Positions 1 through 11,187 of a DNA stretch of 64,000 nt are shown one piece after another. The translations under genes were made by a program, and so were the position numbers. Each line of letters begins with the position of its first letter. Within the stretch, counting starts at the first letter, position 1. The stretch is from Melieria omissa. Its lineage: Eukaryota; Arthropoda; Insecta; Diptera; Ulidiidae. Where the stretch lies: the NCBI GenBank assembly GCA_963971225.1, contig OZ020267.1:9203574-9267573 (forward strand). Direction: 5' to 3'. The notes below the pieces were generated by a model. It worked only from the letters and a program-made list of their open reading frames with translations, was not told the origin of the DNA and did not search any database.

Positions 1-893
1 GAAAATCGTTGACCACGCAATTTTATGCGGGAATAAAAAGAAGTCATTGGGTGCCAGGTCAGGGCTGTATGGCGGATGACCCATTAAATCGATGCTTTGG
101 TCGATCAAATAGGCGTTTGTTTGAGCCGATGTGTGAGAGCGCGCATTGACCTGGTGAAGAATGATTCGGCGTCGGCGGTTGTTTTTCCGTATTTCATTGA
201 ACACTTCTGTCAAACAAATTGTTGTATATCACTCAGAATCGACCGTTTTACGTTGCTCTAATGGCACAGTAGCCACATGACCAGGTTTGCTGAAGAAACA
301 GGCGATCATTTTCTTCGATGTGCTGCGTGCCCGAACAACTTTTCTTGGATTTGGCTCGTCTTGGATTACCCACACGGTCGATTACTGTTTTGTTTCGGGC
401 TCATACGCATATATCCATGATTCGTCACCTGTCACAATCTTATAAACGTCTTTTGAAGTACCGCGATAGAATTTTTCCATAATTTCTGTTCACCAATCGA
501 CACGAGCCTTTTTTTGAGCGAATGCCAAATTATGAGGGATCCAACAAGAACAAATCTTTCTGACAGCTGAATGTTCATGCAATATCGAATGCACAGCCGT
601 GGAACTAATGCCCAAGAATGCCTCTATCTCACGGTATGTCACATGACGATCTTTTTTTATCAGTTAACGCACAGCATCGATGGTTTCTGGCAAAATGACC
701 GATTTCGGACTACTTTCGCGAAATTCGTCTTGGAGCGAACGGCGACTACGCTTGAATTCGTTAAACCAGTTAAAAATTGTCTTGAGGGTTGGTGCCTCAT
801 TACCAAATGAATGAAATGAATTACGAAATGAAGGCGAGCGAAGCACTGTTGCTGAGATAATTCACTTCGTAAATCGTAAAAATTATTGCTCAA
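1..893 (-). pseudogene. Degenerate mariner transposase, runs off the window edge
   Basis: Read on the minus strand, this is a mariner-family DD34D transposase. The N-terminal helix-turn-helix part lies near 846-660, followed by the GDESWIY block and then the HPPYSPDLAPNDFF block near 95-45. Several in-frame stops and at least one frame change break it, and the 3' end lies outside the window. In the block that normally reads HxDN, the second catalytic aspartate is replaced by valine (HQVN), so the copy is catalytically dead as well as frame-broken. No intact terminal repeat is recognisable upstream of 893. It is an old fossil insertion with no sign of host use. Confidence 0.85.
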
Positions 894-1110
894 AAATGTT
901 CACTAGTTAAATCAATTTTTTGACCGAGATGCAATTTTCAAGTCAGTGTAATCAACACAAATAGCGCTTGAAAATCAAAATTTTCTAAGCATGTTTATGG
1001 TAAAAAATTTCAAACTTTTCAATGGCAATCTCAGATTTTTCAAAAACTTACTTAGACCATCCCTATTCAAATAATATAAAGGCAGTCTACGTACAAACGA
1101 AATAGCCAAA

Positions 1111-1203
1111 CCAGCCCAGTCCGAACTGGGAATCGAATCAATGCCATGGGCTCTAGGCAAGAGAAGTCACCGCACTACCCACTGGACTGTTGAGGCCGGC
1201 TTG
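1111..1203 (-). repeat. tRNA-derived SINE head, degenerate
   Basis: On the minus strand this starts with GCCGGCCTC, as does the SINE at 5009. It keeps a tRNA A-box-like stretch (AGTCCAGTGGGTAGTGCGG) and a B-box-like stretch (GATTCGATTCCCAG). The downstream body and the CCTAA tail seen in the younger copy are not recognisable. It is an older, truncated relative. It could instead be a decayed tRNA pseudogene, but the shared leader favours the SINE. Confidence 0.6.
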
Positions 1204-1845
1204 GAAACGAGTTGGGTGGAGAAGGAATGTTAATGCTTATTTGATTGGTCAAAATAATGATTCATTGAAAGTTCAGACCTCATATCTGGTGATTTGATTT
1301 CGTTTGTATACATTGCAGCATGTGGTTTACCATTTCAACAAAATTAATATTCAGTTAATTACAAAAAAAGAAGAAGAAGAAGAAGAACGCATGAGAAATT
1401 TATTTATTTAATTTAAAGATTTATAAAAAAAAATTCAATTTAGGAGTAGAATAATCGCGACACTGGCAACTGGGTCTTCAGCCAGAATGAGAAATTACAT
1501 TAAACAATTTCAAACAAGTTCTCCGTATACGTGAAAAACTAATCAACTTAAAACGTGTAAATCACAATTTCTTCCAAAAAACTCAGCTCTTAATTCAATT
1601 CTACATAAGCTGTAAGTAACTTAGTTGTTTAACAAATTAGTTTATCCACAGGCCAGCAGCATTTTCAAGATGTGCTAAACACTTGAATGCCCAAAGAAGT
1701 CAAAATGAATTCATTGTGGTCTTTTATTATTTTACTGCACCTTTTGTGACTTTTACTGTTGTTTCAAGCCAAATGAAATAAAAAAATTAAAAATATTGTA
1801 AACGAAAATCCTAACTGCTGCCTTTGTTTGTTCTGCGTCCAATTT
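1204..1845. other. Intergenic, AT-rich; GAA microsatellite
   Basis: No gene or RNA is recognised. A short AAG/GAA microsatellite lies at about 1368-1388. The rest is AT-rich sequence downstream of the DM4/12 gene that ends at 1846. Confidence 0.5.
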
Positions 1846-2896
1846 TTAGGTAAAATTCACATAGGTTTCGAGTAGTTCGGAGAGCTTCTGCTCGGGTGAC
1901 TGCCATTTACAGCTCGGATACTGTGTTCTACAAAACACATTCGAAGTTTGTTTTCCCGCAACAACAGCGGCACGCAGCTCGTCATACGGCTGCAGTGCGT
2001 CCAGCAACCAGCCAACGCTGCTAATACCGTCTAAAATTTTCTGCACGTTACTGGCGCGTCCTGTGCGCACATCCTCGTTGGCTCTGTAGACCAGCGAGCA
2101 AATGGATTTCTGCAAGCAGGCTGCCAGATCGATGTCGTTCTCGAGAAAAGTTTCCTCAATTCGCTCAAACAGTCGCGGCAAAGTGGTCTCTGTGCAGACC
2201 AGAAATATATTTTAAATATTATAATATATAAATATAAAAAAATATTTTAAAAAATATTTTAATTTAAAAAATTAAAATTAAAAATTAAAATTATTTTCGG
2301 AATCTATGTTTTCTTCGACTTACCCACTCGTTCGCCCGTGTCGTTTTTATAAACCAGTTTGAAGTACTCGAAAACGCTGCTGGCATTCGGCTCAACAGCT
2401 GACGAAATGAGGCGTTTTTTTCTGCTGGTCCTTTCTTCTGCCGATTCCTTAGTCTCCTTTGCAATGCTGCCGTAGATGTTCAGTGAGCGCAGCAGGTGCG
2501 CCGCCAGCAGGCTGCCACCCGCCATCAGGCCGCCCGTTATAAGCGATGCGCTATTTATGTTCACCAAGGCCTATTTTTGTGTATATTTCATATTAATTTT
2601 TGATAAACCATTTAAACACTTTGAAGTTGTTTGTTATTTTGTGGTTTTACCGCCTCATTGCCAAACTGATCCTTGCGCCTCCTAATGGGCACATTCACGA
2701 AGGGCAGCGCAAAGTCCAGACCTATATTGATACTGCGGCCCATGGGCCGAAATGTCACCAGGTTGGCGCGTGCCGAGCGCGTGGGCCACGATCCTTCCGC
2801 CTTGTTGCTTTCAGTTGCTTGCGTGCTGCTTTGATTGCTCAGCACAAAAATGATGGCCGTGTTAAGGAACAAATAAATGCTCTGCTTGCTCTTCAT
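1846..2896 (-). CDS. DM4/12 family secreted protein (copy 1), 3 exons
   Basis: The exons are 2896-2651, 2570-2324 and 2189-1846, with phase 0 and phase 1 introns. All junctions follow GT-AG, and the join gives a 278-residue protein ending in TAA. The N-terminus has a hydrophobic signal peptide (YLFLNTAIIFVLS). It is followed by the conserved stretch GLDFALPFVNVPIRR and a Gly/Ala-rich hydrophobic segment at the start of exon 2. Exon 3 holds the DM4/12 cysteine domain (LAACLQKSICSLVYR, then FCRTQYPSCKW). This insect family is secreted or membrane-linked and has no established biochemical role. A paralogue with the same architecture lies at 6227-7355 on the same strand, which suggests a small local cluster. 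Start choice: first ATG, directly before the signal peptide. Confidence 0.85.
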
Positions 2897-3590
2897 CTTT
2901 CACTTAAAACAACTAGAAAATCTCAATCACCGCTAGACGTCCTCACATGGGCTCTGCTCATGCACTTCTGCCAGTCAAGTTCGCGACGAACAGACTTATT
3001 CGAATTTTCGTGTTTCGCCTCGAAGTGACGCGTGCGCAGTGGCAACAATTTCCCAACAATTTCAGCAGCAATTTTAAACGCTCTGCTGCGCAATTTGTTC
3101 GCACGTCAACTGGTGTTTAAGTAAACTGGAGTTTAAGTTGCTGGCTTTGGCAATGCCATAATAACAGTGAATTCATTTTTTTGCTCAATTTGTCATCAAC
3201 CGACGTCGCACCGAGGAAGGTGAGGCGAGGCGCTCAATGTACTTGCAGCGAGGTGTGTAATGTTTATTTGTTGTTTGCGTGTCAGTTTACATGAAAACCT
3301 ATTTGTTTACTTTTTTAGGAAAACAAACAAGAGGTAATCATTTTAAAGAAAATTAGCTTCTTTGTGCATTAATTTCAGCAATGCACTTTGGAATTTTAGG
3401 AACAAGAGCGCATGCACACATGATTTTCGAACAGGAAGTCGGCCAATTCAAGTGGAAGTGAGATTGTGCAAAAAAGTTAGGTTAGGTACGGTTGCAAAAG
3501 ATGTGTGCAATATACGCCGCACTTGAACTTGGAAGCCTGAAGAAGGCCCATTGTGAGTCTCTTCAACTGGCAATGTTGTAATTAAGTTCT
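2897..3590. other. Intergenic upstream of DM4/12 copy 1
   Basis: This should hold the promoter of the minus-strand gene starting at 2896, but no clear core promoter element could be picked by eye. A GTTAGGTTAGGT tract at about 3477-3488 is the reverse complement of the CCTAA tail of the SINE at 5009, so it may be a relic of a minus-strand insertion. Nothing else is recognised. Confidence 0.4.
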
Positions 3591-4140
3591 TCACTTCCGC
3601 AACTGTCATGTAATTTCATCAATTAACCAATTCAACTTGCTGATAAAATTTAGCAGAACCGATAGATCAGTTTATGTTGCATTGTTCAGACTAGACATGA
3701 GCCTAGACCTTAAAAAGCGATAATGATGTTCCAACTGGAATCTCTAGTCTCTTAAGTCTCTATTGTCTCTTATGTGCCAATAAACCAATTCCACTTACTG
3801 ATGAAGTTTGGCAAATCCAGTAGTTCAATTTCTGCTGCATGGCTTGGACTAAAAAAAGTTGTTCTCATTTGTTCTCATTGCTCATTGTGAATCTTTTCAT
3901 ATAGGTCGGGAAATATCCAACCATTTGTTATCATCAATTCCTTCGATTAACCAATCCGACTTCTTGATGCAATCAGCAACTTTTGCAACGTTGGTCAGAT
4001 TAGACAGAAACCTAGACCTCAAAAAGCGTCAACAGGGTTTCTGTAGAGCTGAATAGTGACACTGGATGTGTTCAATCATCCCTATTTCTTCTTCATTACC
4101 ACAATCTCTGCAAATATCCCTGGACTAGTGATGATATTCT
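3590..4140 (-). repeat. Tandem 3' ends of a non-LTR retrotransposon (LINE)
   Basis: On the minus strand, 4135-3960 translates to a zinc-knuckle-like end (CRDCGNEEEIG, then EHIQCHYSAL). This is followed by a segment beginning RFLRSRFLSNL that ends in a KKSDWL-like motif. That pattern matches the extreme C-terminus of jockey/CR1/I-type LINE polyproteins. Two further diverged versions of the terminal motif follow in the same orientation, near 3860-3780 (NFISKWNWFI) and 3715-3610 (NFISKLNWLI). Together they form three successive partial LINE tails. All are broken by stops. No reverse transcriptase domain is present. Confidence 0.6.
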
Positions 4141-4291
4141 ACGAAGTTAGAGCTCATGATGCAAACAAGTTTTTTTTATAAATTTAATTAATTTTAATAA
4201 TTTTTTTCTATTAAAAATTTTACTAGAAAGCGATCAAATGGAAGGCAGAAAACCAGGCAGATTACCAAACCAGAGCATCGATCCTGTTACT

Positions 4292-4535
4292 TTAACCCCT
4301 TCGGGACGACTGGGATAATACGTCCCAGCAAGTTTGTAATGCCCCTCAAAACAATTAATCAAATCTTACGACCCACGCAAAATATTTTTCGATTTCGGTG
4401 TGTTCGCATAAAAGGATAATTTCAGAATGTGTGAGCATCTAATATAATTTTCTAACCCCAACATTCATGGCATGAGAATATTTCTACTAAGAGTATTTTG
4501 GATTTCAAAATTAAACTCCGTCCCGAAAGGGTAAA
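4292..4535. mobile_element. piggyBac-like MITE, subfamily D (~244 bp)
   Basis: The left end is TTAACCCCTTCGGGACG and the right end, read inward, is TTTACCCTTTCGGGACG. The inverted repeats therefore match except in the outer few bases. The right TTAA has mutated. The internal sequence is unrelated to the other TTAA MITEs here, but the outer CCCTTTCG motif is shared. It has no coding capacity. Confidence 0.7.
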
Positions 4536-5008
4536 GTGACTTATGGCAAAAGTGTTGTGCAATGTTTTGATTTTAAAGCGTCCTACCATTGAATGTTATC
4601 AAATAGATGGGTTCAGAAGAATGTGATGCTCTTTTTTTCCAAGATTTAGATGAACTCAGATCGCTCAACATAAAGAACCTGCTGGAGTTTGTCCAGCTAT
4701 TTTCTTGGCTCTAAGATGCTTCTCAATAGAAGATATATGAGTAAGAAATGTCGTTTCATTGTGACCTCACAAGATGCTTTCTTCATGGCCTGAGCACAGA
4801 TAGCTCATCATTCATGAGTAATCTGTGGCCCCGGTTTTTGTTGTCAGTTAAGTAAACAAGTGAACATGATCATGTTTTGTACTCTGGGTGATTTTTTACC
4901 TGCATTTTTTTTTACCTTCAAACGATCATGGAACATAATTATGTTTCTTGAGGCAATTTTTACCGGTGTAAGGCAATCAAAATATGTATGTGTGTAAATG
5001 GAAAAGAT

Positions 5009-5407
5009 GCCGGCCTCGATAGTCAAGCGGGTAGCGCGCTGGCTTCTCATACCAAAGGCTCCAGGTTCGATTCCTGGCTCGGGCTGGTGAACAACTCATC
5101 TACTTCTATCGCTATCCACATGAAGGGAATGAGAATTACAAGAATCGCACAAGTGCGCTCTTGGCAGGCAATGGCAAAACCTCCAAGTGTGAACGAAAAA
5201 CTGCCAATCGCCGTTCGGATTCGGCGTTAAACTGTAGGTCCCCTCCCCCTTTCCCCATCCGCTTGAAATGTGTGCTGTAACATATGTTGGCAAAACAGTG
5301 TTGCATACACAGTTCAAAAACGGGTGAAATATGTGGTATCAGAATGGGCCTTTCGAGCCTCCGAGTGTGTCTCTTATAGAGGCAGCCACCGCAACCTAAC
5401 CTAACCT
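5009..5407 (+). mobile_element. tRNA-derived SINE with perfect target-site duplication
   Basis: The 5' head is tRNA-like. It has an A-box region (TAGTCAAGCGGGTAGCGCG) and a B box (GGTTCGATTCC at 5064-5074), which together form an internal RNA polymerase III promoter. A tRNA-unrelated body follows, and the 3' tail is ACCTAACCTAACCTA. The element is flanked by identical 13-base direct repeats, AAATGGAAAAGAT, at 4996-5008 and 5408-5420. A perfect duplication implies fairly recent, LINE-driven insertion. It is not a tRNA gene, because the head is continuous with the body and tail between the duplications. Confidence 0.85.
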
Positions 5408-5420
5408 AAATGGAAAAGAT

Positions 5421-6226
5421 ATATAGCATTTGTTTAGAACAGATCAATATGATCATAATAAAACTTTTGCCTTCCATGAGTCACAAGATCATCAGCAAAG
5501 TTTCGAAAAAAGTGTCATGAAGAGTTTTAAATAAATAACTTGTTTCACTGTTCTGGTAGTAAGTAGTTAGTCAAAATCAAATAAGATATTCAACAATTAT
5601 TTCATTATTATTTTATTCAACAATGCATTATATAATTAATTCATTTGTTGCCTATATATAAAATTCAGTATAAAAAAATACAAAAATCCTTTAAAAAAAT
5701 ATAAATGAGTATGATATATGTTTATGGTATAAAAGTAATAAATATCATAATAAAAATATTTTTATAATGATAGTGAAAACTTAATACAAATTTCTCAATA
5801 AATTCAGCAATAGAAGTGATTTCATTTTCTTATTGTGTTGAAGGTCTTTTAAACTTTAAAAATCAACTCTTGCTTTTTGTTTTCAATTAAACTGTAAACA
5901 ACCAAATCATTCAGATTTTGTTTTGTTTAGTTTTTGAAATTGCAAAATATTTATGTTTGTAAAGATTTCTCTGTGAAAATGGTTGCAGTAAAATTCATAA
6001 AAAATAAATAAAACTGAACCGAAATAGAACCGTCTTTTGTTGTTCTAAAAATCACCGCTTTCTATTACTTGACATCCAAGATGTGCAGGGTGCAGTCTTC
6101 ATGTTGGTTTTCCATGCGCCTACGCTCCACATTTGCCGTTCTAATTTTGCAACTGTCACACATCTCCCGTTGCGTGGACTTAACCCTTGGCACGTATTCC
6201 AGCGAATTCCCACACCCGAACTCCGC
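5421..6226. other. Intergenic, AT-rich
   Basis: No gene, RNA or clear repeat is recognised. The second half is the 3' flank of DM4/12 copy 2, which ends at 6227. Confidence 0.4.
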
Positions 6227-7355
6227 TTAGCCAATCTTGCTGGCGTAGTAGCCAAAGTAGTCGAGCAGCATCTTCGTGATTGTGTTCTCCGGCTGGGGCC
6301 ACTTGCAGCTGTGGAAGATCTCTTCGCAGCTCTGGGTGCCATTCCGCTGGCCGGCCTCAATGGCCTCTTGCAAGGCGCTGCCCTTCAAGTAGTGCTGCAA
6401 CATGTCCAACCTGCAAGATTTTCCCCCATTACACACACATACAAACTGCACAAATGTTGGTCCCACCAACCTTACGAAGCCGTCGACGATTCGCTCTATG
6501 GGCGAACTCGCGCCAGAACTGACGCCCGCCGTGGCCTTCTGCACATAGCTGCAAATGGTCCTCTGCGCACAGGCGCTCACGTTGACGTGGCGCTCGTGCA
6601 GCTTCGTCTCCACCATGCCCAGAAAATCGTTGAGCCTGATGACTGCGGGAACGACACACGCACACGCGTTCCAGTTAAACAATTTTCACATTTTTCCATA
6701 GTGTCTTCGACAACAACTTACGTGATGTGCTGCTGCCGTCGCCGGGTCCATGGTTGATGAAGTTGAAACTGTCCATGAGGCCCGGCACAGCGTCGCCATT
6801 GGCGGCGCGCGTACTCTTCTTATATCCGTAGCCGTATAGAGTGGACGCGCTCAGCAGTTTCACTATGCCGGCTATGGCCGCGCCCACCGCCACCACTGCG
6901 CCGGTGAGCAGCAACGCGCCCGGGTTCAGGCTGACCAGCTTGCGAAACGCGGACGTGGTCACCTGCATGCTGCGATCGATCGGTATGCGCACGAACGGTA
7001 TGATGAACTCCATATCGATGGACAGGTCCCTGTCGTCGGCCTGAAAGTGCAAGCCGCGCGCCTTTCGAACGCCGCTGGCCGCTCCGCCCACCATAGGAGC
7101 TTTCGTCACCAGCTCGCTGCTTGCGAAACGCGGTTCGAAATCACGAAAGCGCAGCGATTTCACACCGGCTGAGCTATTCGCGTAGTAGGCGTAATTGACG
7201 CCAGCACCAACAGCTGGGCCGCGCGTGCAGCAACTTGCGCTGAGCAGCACCAACAGCAGCAGCAGCTGAAGCGAGCAGCTCACACCGCGACAGAGCGTTT
7301 TCGATGGGGGCACACGTGTCTGCCGTTGGCGCCGTATTTTCGGATAGGCGCACAT
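6227..7355 (-). CDS. DM4/12 family secreted protein (copy 2), 3 exons
   Basis: The exons are 7355-6722, 6642-6471 and 6410-6227. The introns are phase 1 and phase 2, with GTAAGT and GTTGGT donors. The product is 329 residues. The N-terminus carries a strongly hydrophobic signal (LQLLLLLVLLSASCC). It is followed by MEFIIPFVRIPIDR, equivalent to ALPFVNVPIRR in copy 1, and an Ala/Gly/Val-rich hydrophobic stretch (LLTGAVVAVGAAIAGIV). Exons 2 and 3 hold the DM4/12 cysteine domain (SACAQRTICSYVQK, then CEEIFHSCKWPQPE). Exon layout matches copy 1, but the introns are shorter and the third exon is split differently. The family has no known enzymatic role. The signal peptide starts about 27 residues after the first ATG, so a later start is possible. 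Confidence 0.88.
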
Positions 7356-7739
7356 TGTCGTGCGTGCTCGAGGTTGTTATTCGGAGCGCGGTCGATCTCG
7401 GTCTGAGCGTTGCGCGGCAAATTTGCACATTGTTTATACGAAACAATGCGCAGCTAAAAACAACTGGCGACAGTTTGGCTGCGCGAGCATACATTTGCCA
7501 TGGAGAGAATGAAGGCGACATGCTTCATGCACTGCGGCACGAAACCTTGAGGACTCCGATGCGATGCCACGCTGAAAGCCGATGCCCCAACGAAAAGTGT
7601 TGACTGAAAAGTGAGACTGAATGGGTAGAAGAAATTTGAAAATTTGTCAATGTGGAGATAAAGTGGAATATTTTATGATTTACTATGTATTTGTGGGGTT
7701 TTTGAAAACTTGCATACATATAAAACCAGATCTGATTAA

Positions 7740-8255
7740 TTAACCCTTTTGCTACAGATTTTTAATGGGGAAAGTTAAAATTTTAAATTTTACGTTTTAG
7801 GTTTCTATGTGGTTATATAAACAACAATCCATAAGAATTTTTTAATTTTTTTACTCGGACCCTGTATTTTAGAGTGTTTTTCTATGAGAGCAACCACATC
7901 GTGGTGGCTGTAATAAACATACAACTTTTTACGCATAACGAAAATTTGAATATATCTTCAGTTACTTCAGCCAAAATTAAAAAAAGAAAAGTATCTAAAT
8001 TGAAAGAAAACGTCCAATTAAAAAGTTATCTAAAGTCTTCTGCTTCTTCTTCCTTTACTATGTCAAAATATTCCATTAAAAAAGTGTATACTTCTCTTCT
8101 TTAAACTTAAATATTCAGTTTATTAATTTCGTATTTTTCCTAAAACTTCAAACTATTCTAAGGACCAATAAAAAGATGTGTTCCTGAAACAATAGAGGGT
8201 TCAGACGTCCACAAAGTAGCATGTTGCCATATAGCGCAAAATAGCGAAAATGTCA
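7740..8255 (+). mobile_element. piggyBac-like MITE, subfamily A, copy 1
   Basis: The left end, TTAACCCTTTTGCTACAG, is almost identical to the other A copies. The right end (TAGCGAAAATGTCA) has drifted from TAGCGAAAGGGTTAA. The body matches copies at 17231, 22898 and 33494: TGGGGAAAGTTAA near one end, then CTCGGACCCTGTATTT, then a region encoding a Lys/Ser-rich open frame of 76 residues. That frame is an incidental feature of the repeat and not a host gene. Confidence 0.8.
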
Positions 8256-9190
8256 AGCAAGAAATAGATTAGTTTTTCCAGATACTATTTTGTATAAATG
8301 GTTTGTTTTTATTTTCGACGATGTGATCTGCTGGTTTTTCTTAAGCTGTTGAGTCAAAAGTGAAAAATTCAGTCTATCCAAAATTTGTTTAACAATTCGC
8401 TGACATCTTCAGGACATTACAAAACACCTCAAACACTAAACAGCACTTCTATTGTCTTTAATAATTCGTCCAGTATGTGCTTTGTTTAATTTGGAATCAG
8501 TTGAGTCGTCAAAATAACTTCAAATATTTACTAAATAATTTTCAAATATTTCGTATGAAATATTTTAATCAAGCTGAGCATGTAAGAGACTTTGGATGCG
8601 CATTCAATAGTGCCGTAGCTTGCAAACTCAGTTGTACCTGCATTTTTCTCCAACACGACTGAACCATTTGTAGGCGACTTATCAATCTTTCTGTTGAGTA
8701 AATTTGTTAACAGTTCTGCTTGGTTGCATAAACACTAACAAATATAAAATCGTAGATAAAGCCGTCATCGGTGTGGTATTTGCGCTTGAAAAGTGCTGAT
8801 AAGTTGGAAATTAACAATTAACCATTAGTACGTAGATGCATCTTATTTACATATGTATGCATGAATGTGCGAGCACATTCGTAATATTGTTTTAATTAAA
8901 ACAAACGTTAGTACGTTTAAGTACATTGGCCTTGAGCAGCAATTAATGGCAATTATGAATGTGTCGTAGGTTCGTTTTGCAGCACAGTAAAGTTTAGGTT
9001 TAAGTTGGCATATGATCGGTTTTCCCAATAAGACTGTCAAAGTTAAAATCAGTTCAATAATAAGGAATTGAAAACATTGAATGGTTGATACTTTTTGTGG
9101 GGTAACTAACTAAGAGTTTTCTGAAAACCCTTAAGGCTCTATGACAGGAGTGTAAAAGGAGGAAAGGAGTGTAACAGGGTGTTATACACT
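8256..9190. other. Intergenic, no recognised feature
   Basis: AT-rich sequence without a convincing exon, RNA or repeat boundary. Confidence 0.4.
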
Positions 9191-9204
9191 GAATCTATTA
9201 ACTA

Positions 9205-9337
9205 TATTGTGATCCCAGCGACTTGGAGGCTCTGATGAATTTGTAAATGTCGCTTGGTGAAAACTTCTCTAGGTCTGCTAAGCAGCTCAGGAAGAGTCTG
9301 CTCACATTTTGGAAGCGCGTTCTGGCAAGCGCTGGAC
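9205..9337 (-). repeat. LINE C-terminal remnant
   Basis: On the minus strand one frame reads CPALARTRF, followed by a stretch containing ADLEKFSPSDIYKFIRASK. This is the hallmark C-terminus downstream of the RNase H domain in jockey/CR1/R1-type retrotransposons. It ends at a stop close to 9205. No upstream LINE coding region is present in this window, so it is a 5'-truncated fragment, as is usual for such elements. Confidence 0.6.
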
Positions 9338-9829
9338 ATCTTAGTAACAAGTAAGATCTGTCTCTTACCTTGGAGCACGTTTATTCATTAAGACATCAAT
9401 AGTGTTTGCTCTATTTAAATATGCTTTTTTAATTAATTAATTATGCTTTTGAACACAGTAAGGTGTTTCACTCTTCAAAACGACCTTCCATCCATTGAAC
9501 TCACAACATAAAAATTAAAACATGCAGAGGCACAAAGAGGATATTATTTGAAGGGAGGGGGTTCTCTACAGATCCTTTGAGCCTGTCTACAACTTTCAAG
9601 GCCCTAAACAAGGATTCTGGTGCAAAATGTAGACGTGCCAACATTTTACAAAACTTGCATCGTCTCGAAAAATTTAACTGAGGAGGCACTTTCGGTTGAA
9701 AAGTCAGAAATTCCCTGCCATGTTTGACCGTCAAATCTGCTGAAAATTTTCAGACTATAACTTTGGAACTATAAGTCACAAATCAATTAAGTTCCCTACG
9801 AAATTGTTATTTAGTCATATCATTAGCCA

Positions 9830-10300
9830 GAGGGAGTGGTACGGGTATTGAATAAGGGGGCGTGGCACCACCCATTCAAACAAAATCTTTATATTGAAAT
9901 ATATTTGAAATTGTAAGGTGCACAACACTGAAATTTAGTACCCATCGTCCCATAGATGAGCCATTCTACTGGTAAGATTTGATAGGTGTTGGACAGGAGG
10001 CGTGGCACATTGTTTGTAACCAAAATTCCGCTGAACTATAAGTCGCAGAGCAATTAAGTTAAGTACGAACCTACTATTTTCTCTTTCGACAGGGAGCATT
10101 GTGAAGGTATTGAATAAGGGGCGTGGCACCGCCCATATTTGTGGGCCTCGATTGCGTTAATCACTAGCTCCTCCTCTTCCTTTAGTTTTCTTCGCCAATT
10201 TGCATCGCCATAGATTCGTCATCTCACGTATTTCATTATAAAAACAACAACAAATGCCATGCGAGACGAAGTTCGCCGGGTCAGCTTGTTTAGAAGATAA
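9830..10300. repeat. Degenerate repeat with GGGGCGTGGCACC motif
   Basis: Two related stretches (about 9775-9880 and 10038-10140) share a start like TCRCARAKCAATTAAGTT and the segment GTATTGAATAAGG, GGGCGTGGCACC. A third GGCGTGGCAC occurs at about 10000. The tract ends near GTTCGCCGGGTCAGCTTGTT. This looks like a decayed interspersed repeat with an internal tandem unit; the class is not determined. Confidence 0.45.
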
Positions 10301-11187
10301 TCGAATGCATTAACGTAATGATAACTGTGGGACTGGCCCGATCTGCTTCATGTAGTTGCGAGGCAAAAGCGGGGGGGCGGGGGGGGTATAATAGAGAGCA
10401 ATGTCTACGTCAATGGACACTTCCAACAATTTATAAAAATAATAATAATTTAAATACCTCAATTAGGTTTTTCGTGATTTCGAACATTTTACAAATATTA
10501 ATAAATATTTTTATATTATTTTGAACTCTCCTTTAAAACGGTATTCGATCATACATGTGTATTATGTATCTAAACGAGCCTTTGCGCAGCGTCTGCTTTC
10601 CGTGCGTGTGGGCTGCCGTTTCGTCAGCGGCCGCATTTTCCAACCTAAAACATTCAATTTTCAGGCAATCTCTTCCTGAAACAACGAGGCCCACATTCAT
10701 CAATCTTCATTTCATTTCATTTTTAACAGTTTTGCACACCTTTGTCAGCCATTTCGTCACTGACTTGAATGGAGTCATTAAGTGCTCCACTATCAATTTT
10801 ACATCTCAGTGCCGCCAACGACAACAACAACAATGTGTACATGTGTTCCAGCCCAAAATGCTCACTCATTCAGCTGACGACGAGACTGGGCCTAAATTTG
10901 CATGCAACACATTAAATTGGTTGGCGTTTACGGGAAATTGCAACAAATAGGCAAATGCACAGCGCGACTGCGTAGCGCAACGTTGCAACACATGGCTTCG
11001 TTTTGCGACCAGCAGTTTCGCGCGCGTCGCAGCACAACCAACAGCGAGCGCGTCCATGACGAAACAAATTAATAAGACACCAAATTCAAAAGATCACACA
11101 CAATTTTATTGCTGTAGTCTCGTATTATTAACAATTTTTAATCACAAAATAGAAAACATCAGACAGGCATTTTCACAGACGACCATT
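10300..11187. other. Intergenic, downstream of the DUF4776-like gene
   Basis: A poly-G tract lies at about 10371-10386. Long open frames here have no family features and no splice context. Nothing is supported as a gene. Confidence 0.35.

Noticed and set aside
5009..5085. tRNA gene
   Set aside because: The tRNA-like head continues into a body with a CCTAA tail, and the whole is bounded by a 13-base target duplication, so it is a SINE.
7874..8104. 76-residue Lys/Ser-rich open frame
   Set aside because: It lies wholly inside a subfamily A MITE, and the other copies have frame breaks in the same place.
10555..10950. 131-residue open frame on the plus strand
   Set aside because: No domain or splice context, and a skewed composition from low-complexity sequence; treated as chance.
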